Made by a program: the position numbers and the translations under genes. The notes beneath the pieces are model-generated. The model searched no databases. It was not told where the DNA came from and worked only from the letters and a program-made list of their open reading frames with translations. 64,000 bases of DNA from a bacterium (GTDB lineage Bacteria; Planctomycetota; Planctomycetia; Planctomycetales; Planctomycetaceae): the NCBI GenBank assembly GCA_016125225.1, contig WGME01000027.1:20137-84136 (forward strand), written 5' to 3'. Position 1 is the stretch's first letter, and each line of letters opens with the position of its first letter. Shown here in pieces: positions 18,501 to 27,342 of this stretch.

Positions 18501-20822
18501 GTCGCCATTGGTATCGGCGGCGAAGAAGATGTCCGGCGCGGCGGAGACCAGCACGCCGTTCTTCCACGGATGGACACCCGACGGAAACGCAACGCCATCG
18601 AGAAACAGCGTCGACTTGTCGTACTGGCCGTCGCTGTCGGTATCTTCGAGGAACCGCACACGGCCGCCGGGTTGACCGCGACCGTCCAGGCCATTCGGAT
18701 AGTCAGCCATTTCGACCACCCACAGCTTGCCATCCGGCCCCCACTGCATCGCGACGGGGTCCATGACCTCCGGTTCATGGGCCATGAGTTCGACGGTGTA
18801 ACCGGGGGCGACCCGCATGGAATCGATCGCCGCCCGAGGTGTCTTCGCCGATGGCATGCGGTCGCCGAGGAGTTTGTCGAAGTCCCAACTAACAATCAGA
18901 TTCGGCCGGTCAGCGGTGTCTTCATTCATCCAGTGCAACGCACGATCGCGGACGAAAAAACCGTTGTCGGTGCCATCGGCCCGAACGATCGGCAGAAGTT
19001 CTTCCTCGGCGGGTTTGTCGCCACGCTGGCCGGACAACAGTTCGATGGACCAGCCCTTGTCCATCGATTCAAAGAGCCAGACGCCGTAGCGATCTGCACT
19101 CGAGTACACAATGTCGAGTTTGCCGTCTTCGTCGATGTCCACGAACCGCTGTCCACTATCCTGATCGAAAGGAGTTTCCAGCGTTTGCAGGGGCGAAATG
19201 ATTGTGTGCGACGGGAGATGAAACGGCAGCTTCTCCCATTGGCCTTGTGTTCCTGAATACTGGTAGACAGCGTGCTGCCCGCGATTCAGAATCGCACGAT
19301 CCGCATCGAGTTCCCCTTCACTCCCCACAACAATTTCACTAACCCCATCGCCATCAATGTCGCGCAATCGATAAGCATGACTGTCTGTCGGCAAGCTGAG
19401 GCCACTTTCGGCGCGCAGTCCCGTCAAGAGGCTGTTATCGTGTCTCCACTTTTGACCGACCCATTGCCAGAAGCCGTACGTTGGGGTGCCGGCTTGGTCT
19501 TCTTCGTATGGACTCAACCAATCGTAGGATAAAAGCGAACTGTGACCATTCGCTTGCAACACACCGAAACGTGCCTGCAACGAACCGTACTTCTCGTAAT
19601 ACACCGCGGTAATCGGAAAATCCTTGTCATCCCAGGTCTTGGCCGTTGGAGACCAGAGACGCATAATAGGCTTTGCTACCGGTTGGCGACTGTCGTATCG
19701 CCTGGCGCCGGTTAGAATCACGTCGAGATATCCGTCGTGGTTCACGTCAATCAGCGGATTGAACCGGACACCCCATGTTTCCCGCAGAGGTTGTCCAGCG
19801 AGCAAGTTTTTATTAAGCCGTTCTATCGCCTCCTTAAACGTCAAGAACTTGACCTTCTTTCCGTGCTTCGCGACGGCGTGGTCGATGAGTTCGTTGATCT
19901 GCTCGGCCTGAATCCAGCCGTGCGGGTGGAAGACGAGGTTGAGGACGCCCTGCTTGAGGACCGTGATATCGAGGGCCGCTTTCATGTCCTCGACGGTCTG
20001 GGGATTGTTGGGCTGATGCAGGAAGTTGGCTTCCCAGTCACTGGGGGTCATACAGGGGAACTCCCAGCACTGGTTGCCGATGACATAGGGGTAGGGATAG
20101 TTCTCGATGTAATTCACGAAGCGGTCGTGCGTCTGGTCGCCGCGCTTGAGGCCCTTCGGAAAATACTTGCGGAAGCGTTCCTTCCCATCGGCATCGAAGA
20201 GGAGTTCGCGGGGAATCTCGGGGTCATCGGCCGTGTAAACCTGAAAGACCGACGAACTGATCTGCAGGAACTTGCCGTTCGACGTGGTCTTATTGAAGAT
20301 CTCTTTGTAGAACCGCGGGCTGACCGTGTTGAGCGAATCGCAGCAAGGCATGCGGTAGGCCACGGGCGTGTTGTTAGGGATCGAGAACATCAGGTCGACG
20401 CATTTGTCGTAGGTTCCCTTCGCTTTGGCGAAGTCCCCTCCCTGCAACAACGGGCAGGGATGATCGAAGGTATGGACTTCGAGGCTCAGCCCTTCCTGCA
20501 ACCACGTTTGCAGTTGCGGGTCGTCGGGCTTGACGGCACAGGTCATGATGCTGACAGGCGCGCGGCCGTCGATCGCTTTCAATCGCTGCAAAATCGGCCG
20601 CAGATAGGCTTCGTACTTCGCGGTGTCGCGCATGTCGTCAATCGCGAAGATGACGACCGCTTCGACCCCTTCTTCGCCGACCCATTGTGGAGTGATGAGC
20701 TTGGGGAATTTCGTGTGTGGATAGTAGATATCCTGCCCGTCGAGATAGGCGAGGCGGTTGCCATCGACCGGGGTGACCGCAAGCGCAGCCAGAAGACAGT
20801 ATGACCAGAGAGCCGAAGTCAT
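15489..20822 (-). CDS. Giant fusion: NodB-like deacetylase + FG-GAP + membrane-bound dehydrogenase + HEAT + cytochrome c
   Basis: 1777 residues with a signal peptide (SALWSYCLLAALAVTPVDG). Residues about 30-340 look like a polysaccharide-deacetylase (NodB) domain, with IFAIDDMRD and HTFDHP (the HxxxH metal pair). FG-GAP/VCBS-like repeats follow (about 355-620; INRDGYLDVI-type segments such as DVNHDGYLDVIL and DIDGDGVSEIVV). Residues about 660-1090 are the planctomycete/verrucomicrobial membrane-bound dehydrogenase domain, a sorbosone-dehydrogenase-like propeller (MQWGPDGKLWVVEMADYPNG). HEAT repeats occupy about 1110-1400. A c-type haem site CAQCH lies near residue 1507, followed by GPDLAAL, then a jelly-roll-like C-terminal domain. 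It is probably periplasmic and polysaccharide-related. An in-frame palindromic insert is described separately. Confidence 0.85.
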   Translation of the reverse strand: MTSALWSYCLLAALAVTPVDGNRLAYLDGQDIYYPHTKFPKLITPQWVGEEGVEAVVIFAIDDMRDTAKYEAYLRPILQRLKAIDGRAPVSIMTCAVKPDDPQLQTWLQEGLSLEVHTFDHPCPLLQGGDFAKAKGTYDKCVDLMFSIPNNTPVAYRMPCCDSLNTVSPRFYKEIFNKTTSNGKFLQISSSVFQVYTADDPEIPRELLFDADGKERFRKYFPKGLKRGDQTHDRFVNYIENYPYPYVIGNQCWEFPCMTPSDWEANFLHQPNNPQTVEDMKAALDITVLKQGVLNLVFHPHGWIQAEQINELIDHAVAKHGKKVKFLTFKEAIERLNKNLLAGQPLRETWGVRFNPLIDVNHDGYLDVILTGARRYDSRQPVAKPIMRLWSPTAKTWDDKDFPITAVYYEKYGSLQARFGVLQANGHSSLLSYDWLSPYEEDQAGTPTYGFWQWVGQKWRHDNSLLTGLRAESGLSLPTDSHAYRLRDIDGDGVSEIVVGSEGELDADRAILNRGQHAVYQYSGTQGQWEKLPFHLPSHTIISPLQTLETPFDQDSGQRFVDIDEDGKLDIVYSSADRYGVWLFESMDKGWSIELLSGQRGDKPAEEELLPIVRADGTDNGFFVRDRALHWMNEDTADRPNLIVSWDFDKLLGDRMPSAKTPRAAIDSMRVAPGYTVELMAHEPEVMDPVAMQWGPDGKLWVVEMADYPNGLDGRGQPGGRVRFLEDTDSDGQYDKSTLFLDGVAFPSGVHPWKNGVLVSAAPDIFFAADTNGDGQADVREVLYTGFVEGNQQHRVNGFTWGLEGWLYVGNGDSGGTITSIKTGKTLEIRGRDLRIKPETGEMEAVNGQTQFGRACDDFGHWFGNNNSRPMWQYVLEDRYLSRNPHIAPPDSRRDVSNQPGPAPIYPASKTLTRFNDFDRANRFTSACSAMVFRDDFIVPGLSAQGLGLSDKRKSPVTGSGPQHLALNPQLSFVSEPVHNLVHREVLSFDGIRYSSQRLESERESEFLASTDNWFRPTQLKTGPDGSLWIADMYRLVIEHPQWIPQEWQERLNVREGDDKGRLWRVYPTGTKPRAVPRLGQLSLPELAKMLDSPNGWQRDMVQQLLVERRSQQAEIAAVIPVLAHLAESSSAPAVRAQALWTLQTLDALKAEHLMTALRDPHPLVRAAAIRLSEGLAKYNDALLRQIANLANDPHPGIQLQLAATLGELPGDMASDALATLASQTEDPDVRAMLLSSLTPYNLPAQVQALRKSPGLTTSGHPLLEPLLIYAVANNDSESLNEFAKLLLAGSPAEAKPWQWAAVETWLAAQKRSGKSWSGWLEVTQKVEPQLAEQWSAWLNQLPPMIEQPDLTPDQRANALKIYGQTSRNTTFNPDWLKPTQPLAIQLAAIELAGELGSSDVGKEIVMGWRNLSPALRSGVRQHLLGRPAIAQALVRQVELEELTPADIDPETTQFLLSHRDADVRKGAHDALAPVSDEARAQLIAEYLRSMPEQDDAAAGRELFAKRCAQCHKLGDLGHAVGPDLAALTDKSVTALVTAVLNPNKAVETKFLQFGVQTTSGQVHTGILQQETATSLTLLAAEAKSTTILRNDIEELYAINKSLMPEGLEKELTPPMLADLVAFIRGNVPLPSRKTFPGNQPQRVVADSEGVFTLTPATCEIYGPTIVLEEKYGNLGWWSSADDFVTWTIDVPESKTYRIEIIYACDSQAAGHSLLVSSRGAMVTQKIEATAGWDDYQTMECGKLELSAGVQTVTCKPARRPLPALMDLKLVRLIPEE
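17911..18002. repeat. Palindromic repeat inserted in frame within the giant dehydrogenase gene
   Basis: GGGCTAAGTGCTGAGGG at 17924-17940 and CCCTGAGCACTTAGCCC at 17986-18002 are inverted copies differing at one base. A second, imperfect pair lies around 17912-17926 and 17973-17991. The block encodes about 30 extra residues (about 940-970) between conserved DDFIVPG and SFVSEPVHN, and keeps the frame. It looks like a REP/MITE-type hairpin repeat that landed in a coding sequence. Confidence 0.7.
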
Positions 20823-20929
20823 AGGGAGGCCTCGGAAAGCAGATGAGTGACATCACGCGCGACGCCTATCATCATCCAGCCCGAGCGAGATGGCAATCGT
20901 CAACGCCGTGTAATCGGCCGTCTCAACGA

Positions 20930-20963
20930 CAAAGCCCGTGAAGGGAGTTCTTCACGGGCTTTG
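20930..20963 (-). terminator. Perfect 14-bp hairpin after the SulP gene
   Basis: CAAAGCCCGTGAAG at 20930-20943 pairs without mismatch with CTTCACGGGCTTTG at 20950-20963, with a 6-base loop. It lies 39 bases after the stop of the minus-strand SulP gene and upstream of the next minus-strand gene. A Rho-independent terminator for the transporter transcript is the simplest reading, although the trailing U-run (TTTGTCGTTG) is short. Confidence 0.75.
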
Positions 20964-21001
20964 CGGAAGTGGCCAGCCGAGCTGTTGCTTGACCAGAACC
21001 A

Positions 21002-22744
21002 TTAGTTGTGAGCATGCGCTTCGATGGGCTGGCTGCGGATGCGGGCCCCGGCCGGATGGTTTGACAGATTCACATGGTGTTCGAGGCCGGTCACTTCGAG
21101 TTTGAGCCCATTGGCTTCGAAGTCGCGTTGCAGTTCCATCAGCTTTTCCATCGTGGAGTGGTCGACCAGATTGGTCTGTGACAGATCGACGATGACGTTC
21201 TTTTCCTGCAGGATGCCGTAGTTGTAAATCTGGCTGCGGAACATCAACCAGTTACTGAAAACGGCGGATTGCGAAGCGCGGATGCAGTAGGTCTGATTGT
21301 CGACCTGTTCAATGTGCAGGATCGGCCGGAAGACCGATGTTAAAGGCATGCCGTTGATGAAATGGATCAGCAGTTTTACGCCGATGCCGATGAAAATGCC
21401 CACCAGCAAGTCTGTGGCGAGGACGCCGATGATGGTGGCGACAAAGACCACGAATTGCTCGCGGCCATAGTGATAAACGTGCATAAACTCGCGCGGGTGA
21501 GCCAGACGGAAGCCGGTGAAGATCAGCATAGCAGCCAGGGCGGCCAAGGGGATGAGATTCAACAATTGAGGAATCGCGGCGACGGCCACCAGCAGAAACA
21601 GGCCGTGGAACATGTTCGAGTACTTGCTTTTGGCGCCGTTATCGATATTGGCCCGGCTGCGGACGATTTCGGCGATCATGGGGATGCCACCGAGGAATGC
21701 CACGGCGGTATTGGCTAAACCGACAGCCAGCAGGTCTCGGTTCAGATCGGTCTTCCGTTTATAGGGGTCGAGCATATCGACCGCCTTGGCACTCAGCAGC
21801 GATTCCAGGCTACCGATGATCGCGAACAAGGCCACCCACTTCCAGGCGAAGCCTTGTTTGAGGATGCTGAAATCGGGAAAGAGGGAGAACGTGGCCAAGC
21901 CAGCCGCTCGCGAACCAAGCTGTTGGATGGCATCGTTTGGCACGGAGACCAGATGTTTCCCAGCCGAAAGAGTGAAGGTCTGTCCAAATGCGGCGTAATC
22001 GTAGTCGGCTGCACCTGGGCGTGGCATGTGCAACACAAACATGGCCAGCGGTACGGTCACCAGCAGCACAATCACCTGGGCCGGAATCATTTTTCCCAAC
22101 TTGGGTAGAAAGGCGGGCAAGCCGAACATGATGACCAAGCCGACGACACCAATCACCGCCACCAATGGATTGAGATGTGACACGGCTTCCGGCAGGTGCA
22201 GAATCAGGGCAAGTGGTTCAAAAGAGTGACCATGGGCATCCATCAGATATTGCTTGGGAACGCCAAAGGCAACCGGAATTTGCTTGGCCATGATGATCAC
22301 GCCGATCGATGCCAGCAGACCATGCACTGCGGAGGATGGGAAGAAATCTCCCAAAACCCCACCTTTGAGCGCACCAAATATGATCTGACAGATCCCGGAG
22401 ATCACGCAAACGGCGAGGGTCATTCGAAACGCTGTCAGTGCCAGATCGGAATCAGCGACTCCCTGTGTTCCGGCAAAGGTAGAACAGTCGGTCACACAGC
22501 CCAGCACAATCACGATCAAACCGGCCGCAGGGCCTTTAATCGTCAATTGGGAATTGCTCAGCAGTGTGGCGAGTATGCCCCCCGCAATAGCGGTATAAAT
22601 CCCGGAGACAGGTGGACAACCACTCGCCCCCGCGATCCCCAGGCAGAGGGGTAAGGCGATCAGGAAGACCATAAACCCCGCTTTGAGATCGCTGGTAATC
22701 GATCTTGGGGCACCATTGGCAGATGGCGTCGCAATCATGGTCAC
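21002..22744 (-). CDS. SulP-family anion transporter with STAS domain
   Basis: 580 residues. Ten or more hydrophobic segments cover about residues 25-440. The SulP core signature is visible (GLLASIGVIIMAKQIPVAFG, then GSLESLLSAKAVDMLD and NRDLLAVGLANTAVAFLGGI). A STAS domain follows at about 460-560 (IVDLSQTNLVDHSTMEKLME), as in sulfate/bicarbonate permeases. SulP proteins move sulfate, bicarbonate or other anions with Na+ or H+, and the substrate cannot be told from sequence. The gene is monocistronic, with a strong hairpin terminator downstream and a long intergenic region upstream. Confidence 0.92.
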   Translation of the reverse strand: MTMIATPSANGAPRSITSDLKAGFMVFLIALPLCLGIAGASGCPPVSGIYTAIAGGILATLLSNSQLTIKGPAAGLIVIVLGCVTDCSTFAGTQGVADSDLALTAFRMTLAVCVISGICQIIFGALKGGVLGDFFPSSAVHGLLASIGVIIMAKQIPVAFGVPKQYLMDAHGHSFEPLALILHLPEAVSHLNPLVAVIGVVGLVIMFGLPAFLPKLGKMIPAQVIVLLVTVPLAMFVLHMPRPGAADYDYAAFGQTFTLSAGKHLVSVPNDAIQQLGSRAAGLATFSLFPDFSILKQGFAWKWVALFAIIGSLESLLSAKAVDMLDPYKRKTDLNRDLLAVGLANTAVAFLGGIPMIAEIVRSRANIDNGAKSKYSNMFHGLFLLVAVAAIPQLLNLIPLAALAAMLIFTGFRLAHPREFMHVYHYGREQFVVFVATIIGVLATDLLVGIFIGIGVKLLIHFINGMPLTSVFRPILHIEQVDNQTYCIRASQSAVFSNWLMFRSQIYNYGILQEKNVIVDLSQTNLVDHSTMEKLMELQRDFEANGLKLEVTGLEHHVNLSNHPAGARIRSQPIEAHAHN

Positions 22745-23186
22745 GTCCTGTGAAGTGAAGCTACGATTTCAGACATCTTCCGAGGCAAAAGTGCGGAGGC
22801 TTTCGTTTTCTCCATGAAACATGGCACAAAAAGGAACCCGCAGCCTAGCGATTAACCTTTGTCTGAATGCCAACTTGGCCTTTTCGTAAGACTACGAGGC
22901 AATGTACTGATGTTATCGTGGGAATTATGTAAGGTTCGCTAGCTCGAAGGGTCTGTTTGCGCTGAACTTTTCGTTAGAGTCGGAAAACTCTCGGAAATGG
23001 GAGAAGATTCCGCCGATTTTTCCGGCACAGAACGCAGTTGGCAGCTTCGGTCGCTTTAACTCACGGTCGGCGGATATGATACGAGCAGGCGTGGCTCGGG
23101 TCCGTCCTGTCGGATTCCCGGTGCCATGTCGATTGAAACACGGATGATGTTCTGGTTTCCCTTTTGAGTTGCAGGGTCGACAACGC
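22745..23186. other. Intergenic region between divergent SulP and epimerase genes
   Basis: About 440 bases, AT-richer than its flanks, between two divergent starts. It presumably holds both promoters. No RNA gene, repeat or riboswitch was recognised. A weak 100-codon minus-strand frame (22925-23224) has no recognisable protein features. Confidence 0.5.
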
Positions 23187-24173
23187 ATGTCGCATTGTTT
23201 GGTCACGGGTGGTGCAGGATTCATTGGCAGTCACCTGACAGAACGTCTGCTCGCCGATGGCCATACGGTCACCGTCCTTGACAACCTCTCCACGGGGCGG
23301 CCAGAAAATCTGGCGCACCTGCTCGATCATCCCCAACTGAAGATCCGCTCCGGTTCAATCACTGATCCGGTGCTGCTGTCGGAACTGACGGCGTCTTCCG
23401 ATGTGATCTATCACATGGCGGCGGCCGTCGGTGTGAAGCTGGTCGCCGACGATCCGGTCCGCACGATCGAAACCAATATCTACCCGACCGATCGCATCCT
23501 GCAGTTGGCGGCGCAGCGGAAGCAACCGGTGTTTCTCGCATCGACCAGCGAGGTCTACGGGAAGAACGAGAAGTCAACCTGGTCGGAAGATGACGATTTG
23601 CTCCTAGGGCCAACGTCCCGCCCGCGCTGGGCTTATGGCTGTTCGAAAGCAATTGACGAGTTTCTCGCGCTGGCTTACTACCGTAAGTATCAACTGCCGG
23701 TCGTGATTGCCCGTTTCTTTAATGTCGTCGGACCGCGGCAAGTGGGGCATTATGGCATGGTCATTCCACGGTTTGTCGATCAGGCTTTGGCCGGGGAACC
23801 GCTGGTGGTCTACGACGATGGCACGCAGGAACGTTGCTTCGCCCACGTGCGCGAAGTGGTCGATTGTGTGGTGACTCTGATGCAGACACCGGGGGCAGCC
23901 GGGCGGGTCTACAACATCGGCAGCGATCAGGCCATTTCAGTCCGTGACCTCGCCGGGGAAGTGATTCGGCGTGTCGACCCCGCACTGTCCATTCGCTATG
24001 TTCCGTATCATGATGCCTACGGGGCCGATTTTGAGGACGTCCGTCGTCGCGTGCCGAACGTGTCTCGTCTGGAAGAGACGATTGGCCGCAAACCAATGTT
24101 GCCACTGGCGGCGATTCTGGATGATGTGATTGCCTGGAAACGCTCGCGGCTGTCGCGATCCGCCGCGGAGTAA
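23187..24173 (+). CDS. NAD-dependent nucleotide-sugar epimerase/dehydratase
   Basis: 328 residues from the ATG at 23187; the TTG at 23169 adds six unlikely residues. It is an extended short-chain dehydrogenase: the Rossmann motif [11 protein letters not shown] (residues 7-17), [15 protein letters not shown], the active-site TSEVYG and Y-x3-K (YGCSK), then [10 protein letters not shown]. The closest families are UDP-glucose 4-epimerase and UDP-glucuronate decarboxylase. The residue pattern alone does not decide the substrate. It lies 24 bases upstream of a membrane glycosyltransferase, suggesting a shared role in surface glycan synthesis. Confidence 0.9.
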   Translation: MSHCLVTGGAGFIGSHLTERLLADGHTVTVLDNLSTGRPENLAHLLDHPQLKIRSGSITDPVLLSELTASSDVIYHMAAAVGVKLVADDPVRTIETNIYPTDRILQLAAQRKQPVFLASTSEVYGKNEKSTWSEDDDLLLGPTSRPRWAYGCSKAIDEFLALAYYRKYQLPVVIARFFNVVGPRQVGHYGMVIPRFVDQALAGEPLVVYDDGTQERCFAHVREVVDCVVTLMQTPGAAGRVYNIGSDQAISVRDLAGEVIRRVDPALSIRYVPYHDAYGADFEDVRRRVPNVSRLEETIGRKPMLPLAAILDDVIAWKRSRLSRSAAE

Positions 24174-24197
24174 TCGCGGAAACGGGAAGGACTCTCG

Positions 24198-25991
24198 ATG
24201 CCGCTGACTGTCGAAGACGCCCAACTGTTAAGGATGGCTGCCGAACCTCCTCGGACAGCCATCCGCATGCTCGACCGCTCGACGGCCTTCATGCCGCTGG
24301 TGGCGTTGGTGGTGATTGTTCCGCCGTTTCTCGTGGCTGCCTGTGCTCCGTTTGAATCCGAGTCGGCCATGTGGGCGCTCAAAGCCCTGACGATCAATCA
24401 GGCAGAATCGCTGACGGAAGTGCTGATTCCCGGTGCCGGGCAATTGACCGATGTCGCGACAACCACCCCACCGCTGCAGGCGTGGCTAATGGCGTTGGTG
24501 CTGCCCCTCTTTCCAGAAGGCTCGATTGCCGCCACGTTGGCGGTCTCGGTCATGGCTGTGATCGCCAGTAGCGCGCTTGCCAGTCGCTGGGCACGAGAAA
24601 ATGCCGGAACGACACTCAGCTTTGTGCTCGCCTTGTTCCTGGCCTTTCACTCGCAATGGCTGAAGATGGCGGCCACCGCGGCGCCAGACGCCTTAACACT
24701 GCTCTGCCTGATCGTGACGGGGTGGTCTCTCTGGGGCCATTGGCGACTTTCTCGCACGGTTTTCTCGGTTCGACTCCTGTGTGCTGGGCTGGCATGGACT
24801 ACGGCGTTACTGTCAGGGTTCTGGCTCGCAGTGATGTTTCTGGTAGCGATTATCGCATGGGTGATGATCGCCATCCCACATGATCTCTCGGGTCGTAGTC
24901 CGCAACGCCGCATCAAAACGGTTTCGCTGCTTCTCATTCTCATCACCGGGGCCTCATTGGGAGGCTGGTGGTATGGAATGGTGCTGGAGCGCGACTTGCA
25001 TGCGGCGATGCAGGTCTGGTTTCCTTGGTTGATGCACAAGGGGGATGCGTTTCGGGGCTTCGGCGGACAGACCTGGAAGAACGACCTCATCCTCTGGATT
25101 CTGCGATCCTGCTGGATCAGCGGTTTCTGGTGCCTGGGTGTCTGGGAGGCGTGTTCGAGCATCTATCGGCGCGAACGTTCCACCGCCAGCTTGCTGGCCA
25201 GTTTCATGTTGATCTGGCAAAGCGTGGGACTGGCGGGGCGTCTCATTCCCGGATTGCTGCCCGTCTGGGGCATGGTGAACGGTCGACCGTGGGAGAGTTT
25301 CGTAGTTCTCCCGGCAACCTATCTCGCGGCTTTGGGAGCCGTGCAACTGATTCAGCGGCGGTTCTCGATGTGGGCCGTCTGGCTAGCCCTCAATATTACC
25401 GTGGGATGCGTCGTCTGGGGACTCACCGGAAAATCGCAAATCGGCATCATCATTGGTGCCGCCGGTGCTCTGGTGCTGCTGTCGAGTGCTCCGCTCTCGA
25501 TCGGTCTGCGTCGTTCCGGACTGGCTTGGAGCGAACAGGAATTCCGCACCTGGATTCAGGCCTTTGTTGTGATCAGCGCCTTGGGACATACGTTAGCCGG
25601 AACGGAAATGTGGTGGACGGCAGCGCCGAACCGTGTCACTTACAACCTGTTAAAACAGAAGCTGAAGACCATTGCCACCCCGGACCGAATTTCCTTGGTG
25701 ATCTCGGAAACCAACGACCACCCGCTGCAGTTGGCCTATCTCACACGGTCTCTGTTTCCCAAAGCGGCCTGGTCGCAATCCGTGGGATGGGATGTCCGGC
25801 TGACCGACACGATTGTCAAAGAACTCGAACAACCGCAATCACGGATGCTGGTTCTGGAGTGGAGTCGGCGGGAACTGCGACTACGGGCCGATGTGGGAAC
25901 GGGTTGGGAAGTGACCCAGGTGATTGATGCCACTCCGTACCGTGGTCGCCGATTCGTGGCCCATCTCATCGCTCCGGCTTCAAGCCGTTAA
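24198..25991 (+). CDS. Polytopic membrane glycosyltransferase (GT39/ArnT-like)
   Basis: 597 residues with about eleven hydrophobic segments. The first luminal loop after TM1 contains the acidic FESESAMWALKAL, the place where GT-C transferases carry the catalytic acidic residues (ExE here). PDALTLLC and a soluble C-terminal domain (about 490-597) complete a GT-C layout. Members transfer sugars from lipid-linked donors. GGAAGGA at 24184-24190 is a good ribosome site, 7 bases before the ATG. It follows the epimerase and is probably cotranscribed with it. The last 12 bases overlap the 3' end of the convergent GT9 gene. Confidence 0.78.
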   Translation: MPLTVEDAQLLRMAAEPPRTAIRMLDRSTAFMPLVALVVIVPPFLVAACAPFESESAMWALKALTINQAESLTEVLIPGAGQLTDVATTTPPLQAWLMALVLPLFPEGSIAATLAVSVMAVIASSALASRWARENAGTTLSFVLALFLAFHSQWLKMAATAAPDALTLLCLIVTGWSLWGHWRLSRTVFSVRLLCAGLAWTTALLSGFWLAVMFLVAIIAWVMIAIPHDLSGRSPQRRIKTVSLLLILITGASLGGWWYGMVLERDLHAAMQVWFPWLMHKGDAFRGFGGQTWKNDLILWILRSCWISGFWCLGVWEACSSIYRRERSTASLLASFMLIWQSVGLAGRLIPGLLPVWGMVNGRPWESFVVLPATYLAALGAVQLIQRRFSMWAVWLALNITVGCVVWGLTGKSQIGIIIGAAGALVLLSSAPLSIGLRRSGLAWSEQEFRTWIQAFVVISALGHTLAGTEMWWTAAPNRVTYNLLKQKLKTIATPDRISLVISETNDHPLQLAYLTRSLFPKAAWSQSVGWDVRLTDTIVKELEQPQSRMLVLEWSRRELRLRADVGTGWEVTQVIDATPYRGRRFVAHLIAPASSR

Positions 25992-27239
25992 GCGTAACGG
26001 AACCAGTGGCACCGTCGGTGGCATATCGACTTCAGGGGTTGATCGCCCCGACTTTTCCACCAGCCGGACCAAGCCCTCCCAGACGCGATCAGCCGTCAGT
26101 TCGCTGTGACAGGCCAAGTGCTGCGACCCTTTCCACGGACACTCTTTGCGATAGCTCGCGGCACACGCCACCGTGGTGGAGACCATTTCATGCTGATCTC
26201 CCGGCGGGCCACTGCGTAGACTACTGGTGCAGGTGAAGATCCCCAAGGTCGGGGTTCCCAGTTCCGCCGCCAGATGCATGGGGCCGGAATCGTTACTGAC
26301 CATGAAATCAAGCCCCGACAGTACCGCTGCCAACTGCTTGATCGACGTGCGGCCGGTGAGATCAAGCACCCGTTCGTCCCCCAGCGATTCGGTGAGTTGG
26401 CGGGCCAGGTTGCCACAGGCGTCGCGATCGCCTCCCCCACCAACAATCACCACACTGCCTGCATAACGATGTCCCGCGCGGGTTAGTACATCGGCAAACC
26501 GGTCTATCGGCCAGCGTTTCGTGGACCACTTGGCTCCCCATTGCACACCAAAAATCGGTCGTGGCAGCTGGCTGAGCCATTGGCGTGATGAAGCTAAATC
26601 CTGCGTGGTGACATTGATCCAGAATTCTCGCGGGACCGTTCCCAAACCCAACTCTTCGGCAACACGCCAATAGCGGGCATAGGCGGGCATCTCGCGACCG
26701 GTCCTGGGAATCGTCAAGTTGGTCACCGCACCAGCACCTTCGCGCGCAGTTTCGAGACCGACGCGCCAGCGGGCCCCGGTGGCGAACGTCATGACGGCCG
26801 AGCGCAACAGTCCTTGCAGATCCAATACCAGATCAAATCGTCCGCGACGCAAATCCCGCAGAGTTGATGCCGCAGCTGACCAACCGGGGCGTCGATCGAC
26901 ACAAATGAGGCCATCGACGCAGGGATGGCCAGCCACCAAGTCTTGCAGTTCCCGCTGAATAACCCAGGTCAGGGAACTGGTGGGAAACCGGCGTCGCAAA
27001 ACGGGCAACAAGGGTAAGGCCTGCACCACATCACCCAAGGCGCTGGGCTTGATGATCGCGATTCGGCGAGCCGAGATGTGCCCCAGTTCCTGCGACAATT
27101 GCAACGATCTCCGCGTGAAAGTTCGTGGATGGACAGGCCCGCATGGTATGTCGGCCGGTGAACTTCTGCCAATGTCGGTTTTTATGACCGCAAGCCAGCG
27201 GAAAATCTCCCTCCACCAGAAATCGACAGATCGACACAT
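25980..27239 (-). CDS. Glycosyltransferase family 9 (heptosyltransferase-like)
   Basis: About 419 residues if the ATG at 27239 is used. Homology starts only near RIAIIKPSALGDVVQALPLL (base about 27068), so an internal TTG start is possible. Typical GT9 features are the N-terminal GDVV loop, VLDLQGLLRSAVMT, the central WSTKRWPIDRFADVL and the donor-site SNDSGPMHLAAELGTPTLGI. In other bacteria GT9 enzymes add ADP-heptose to the LPS core. With the epimerase and GT-C gene next door, it belongs to an envelope glycan locus. The DNA between 27068 and 27239 shows weak coding character. Confidence 0.85.
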   Translation of the reverse strand: MCRSVDFWWREIFRWLAVIKTDIGRSSPADIPCGPVHPRTFTRRSLQLSQELGHISARRIAIIKPSALGDVVQALPLLPVLRRRFPTSSLTWVIQRELQDLVAGHPCVDGLICVDRRPGWSAAASTLRDLRRGRFDLVLDLQGLLRSAVMTFATGARWRVGLETAREGAGAVTNLTIPRTGREMPAYARYWRVAEELGLGTVPREFWINVTTQDLASSRQWLSQLPRPIFGVQWGAKWSTKRWPIDRFADVLTRAGHRYAGSVVIVGGGGDRDACGNLARQLTESLGDERVLDLTGRTSIKQLAAVLSGLDFMVSNDSGPMHLAAELGTPTLGIFTCTSSLRSGPPGDQHEMVSTTVACAASYRKECPWKGSQHLACHSELTADRVWEGLVRLVEKSGRSTPEVDMPPTVPLVPLRLTA

Positions 27240-27342
27240 TCCCAATGATTGATCTGGTGAAATGGCTTCGGCAGACGTAGAATTAGAAGTGCTTAGGCTG
27301 CTCACTCCTTGCCCGCCATCCCTCCGATTTGATGACCCCGCC

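Noticed and set aside
19737..20804. Plus-strand frame of 355 codons opposite the giant dehydrogenase N-terminus
   Set aside because: Antisense shadow of the deacetylase-like region; composition (Val/Asp/Arg-rich) is typical of such shadows.
22925..23224. Minus-strand frame of 100 codons between the SulP and epimerase genes
   Set aside because: Overlaps the epimerase start, no ribosome site, no recognisable features.
24968..25927. Plus-strand frame of 319 codons overlapping the membrane glycosyltransferase
   Set aside because: Out-of-frame shadow inside a gene with clear membrane segments.
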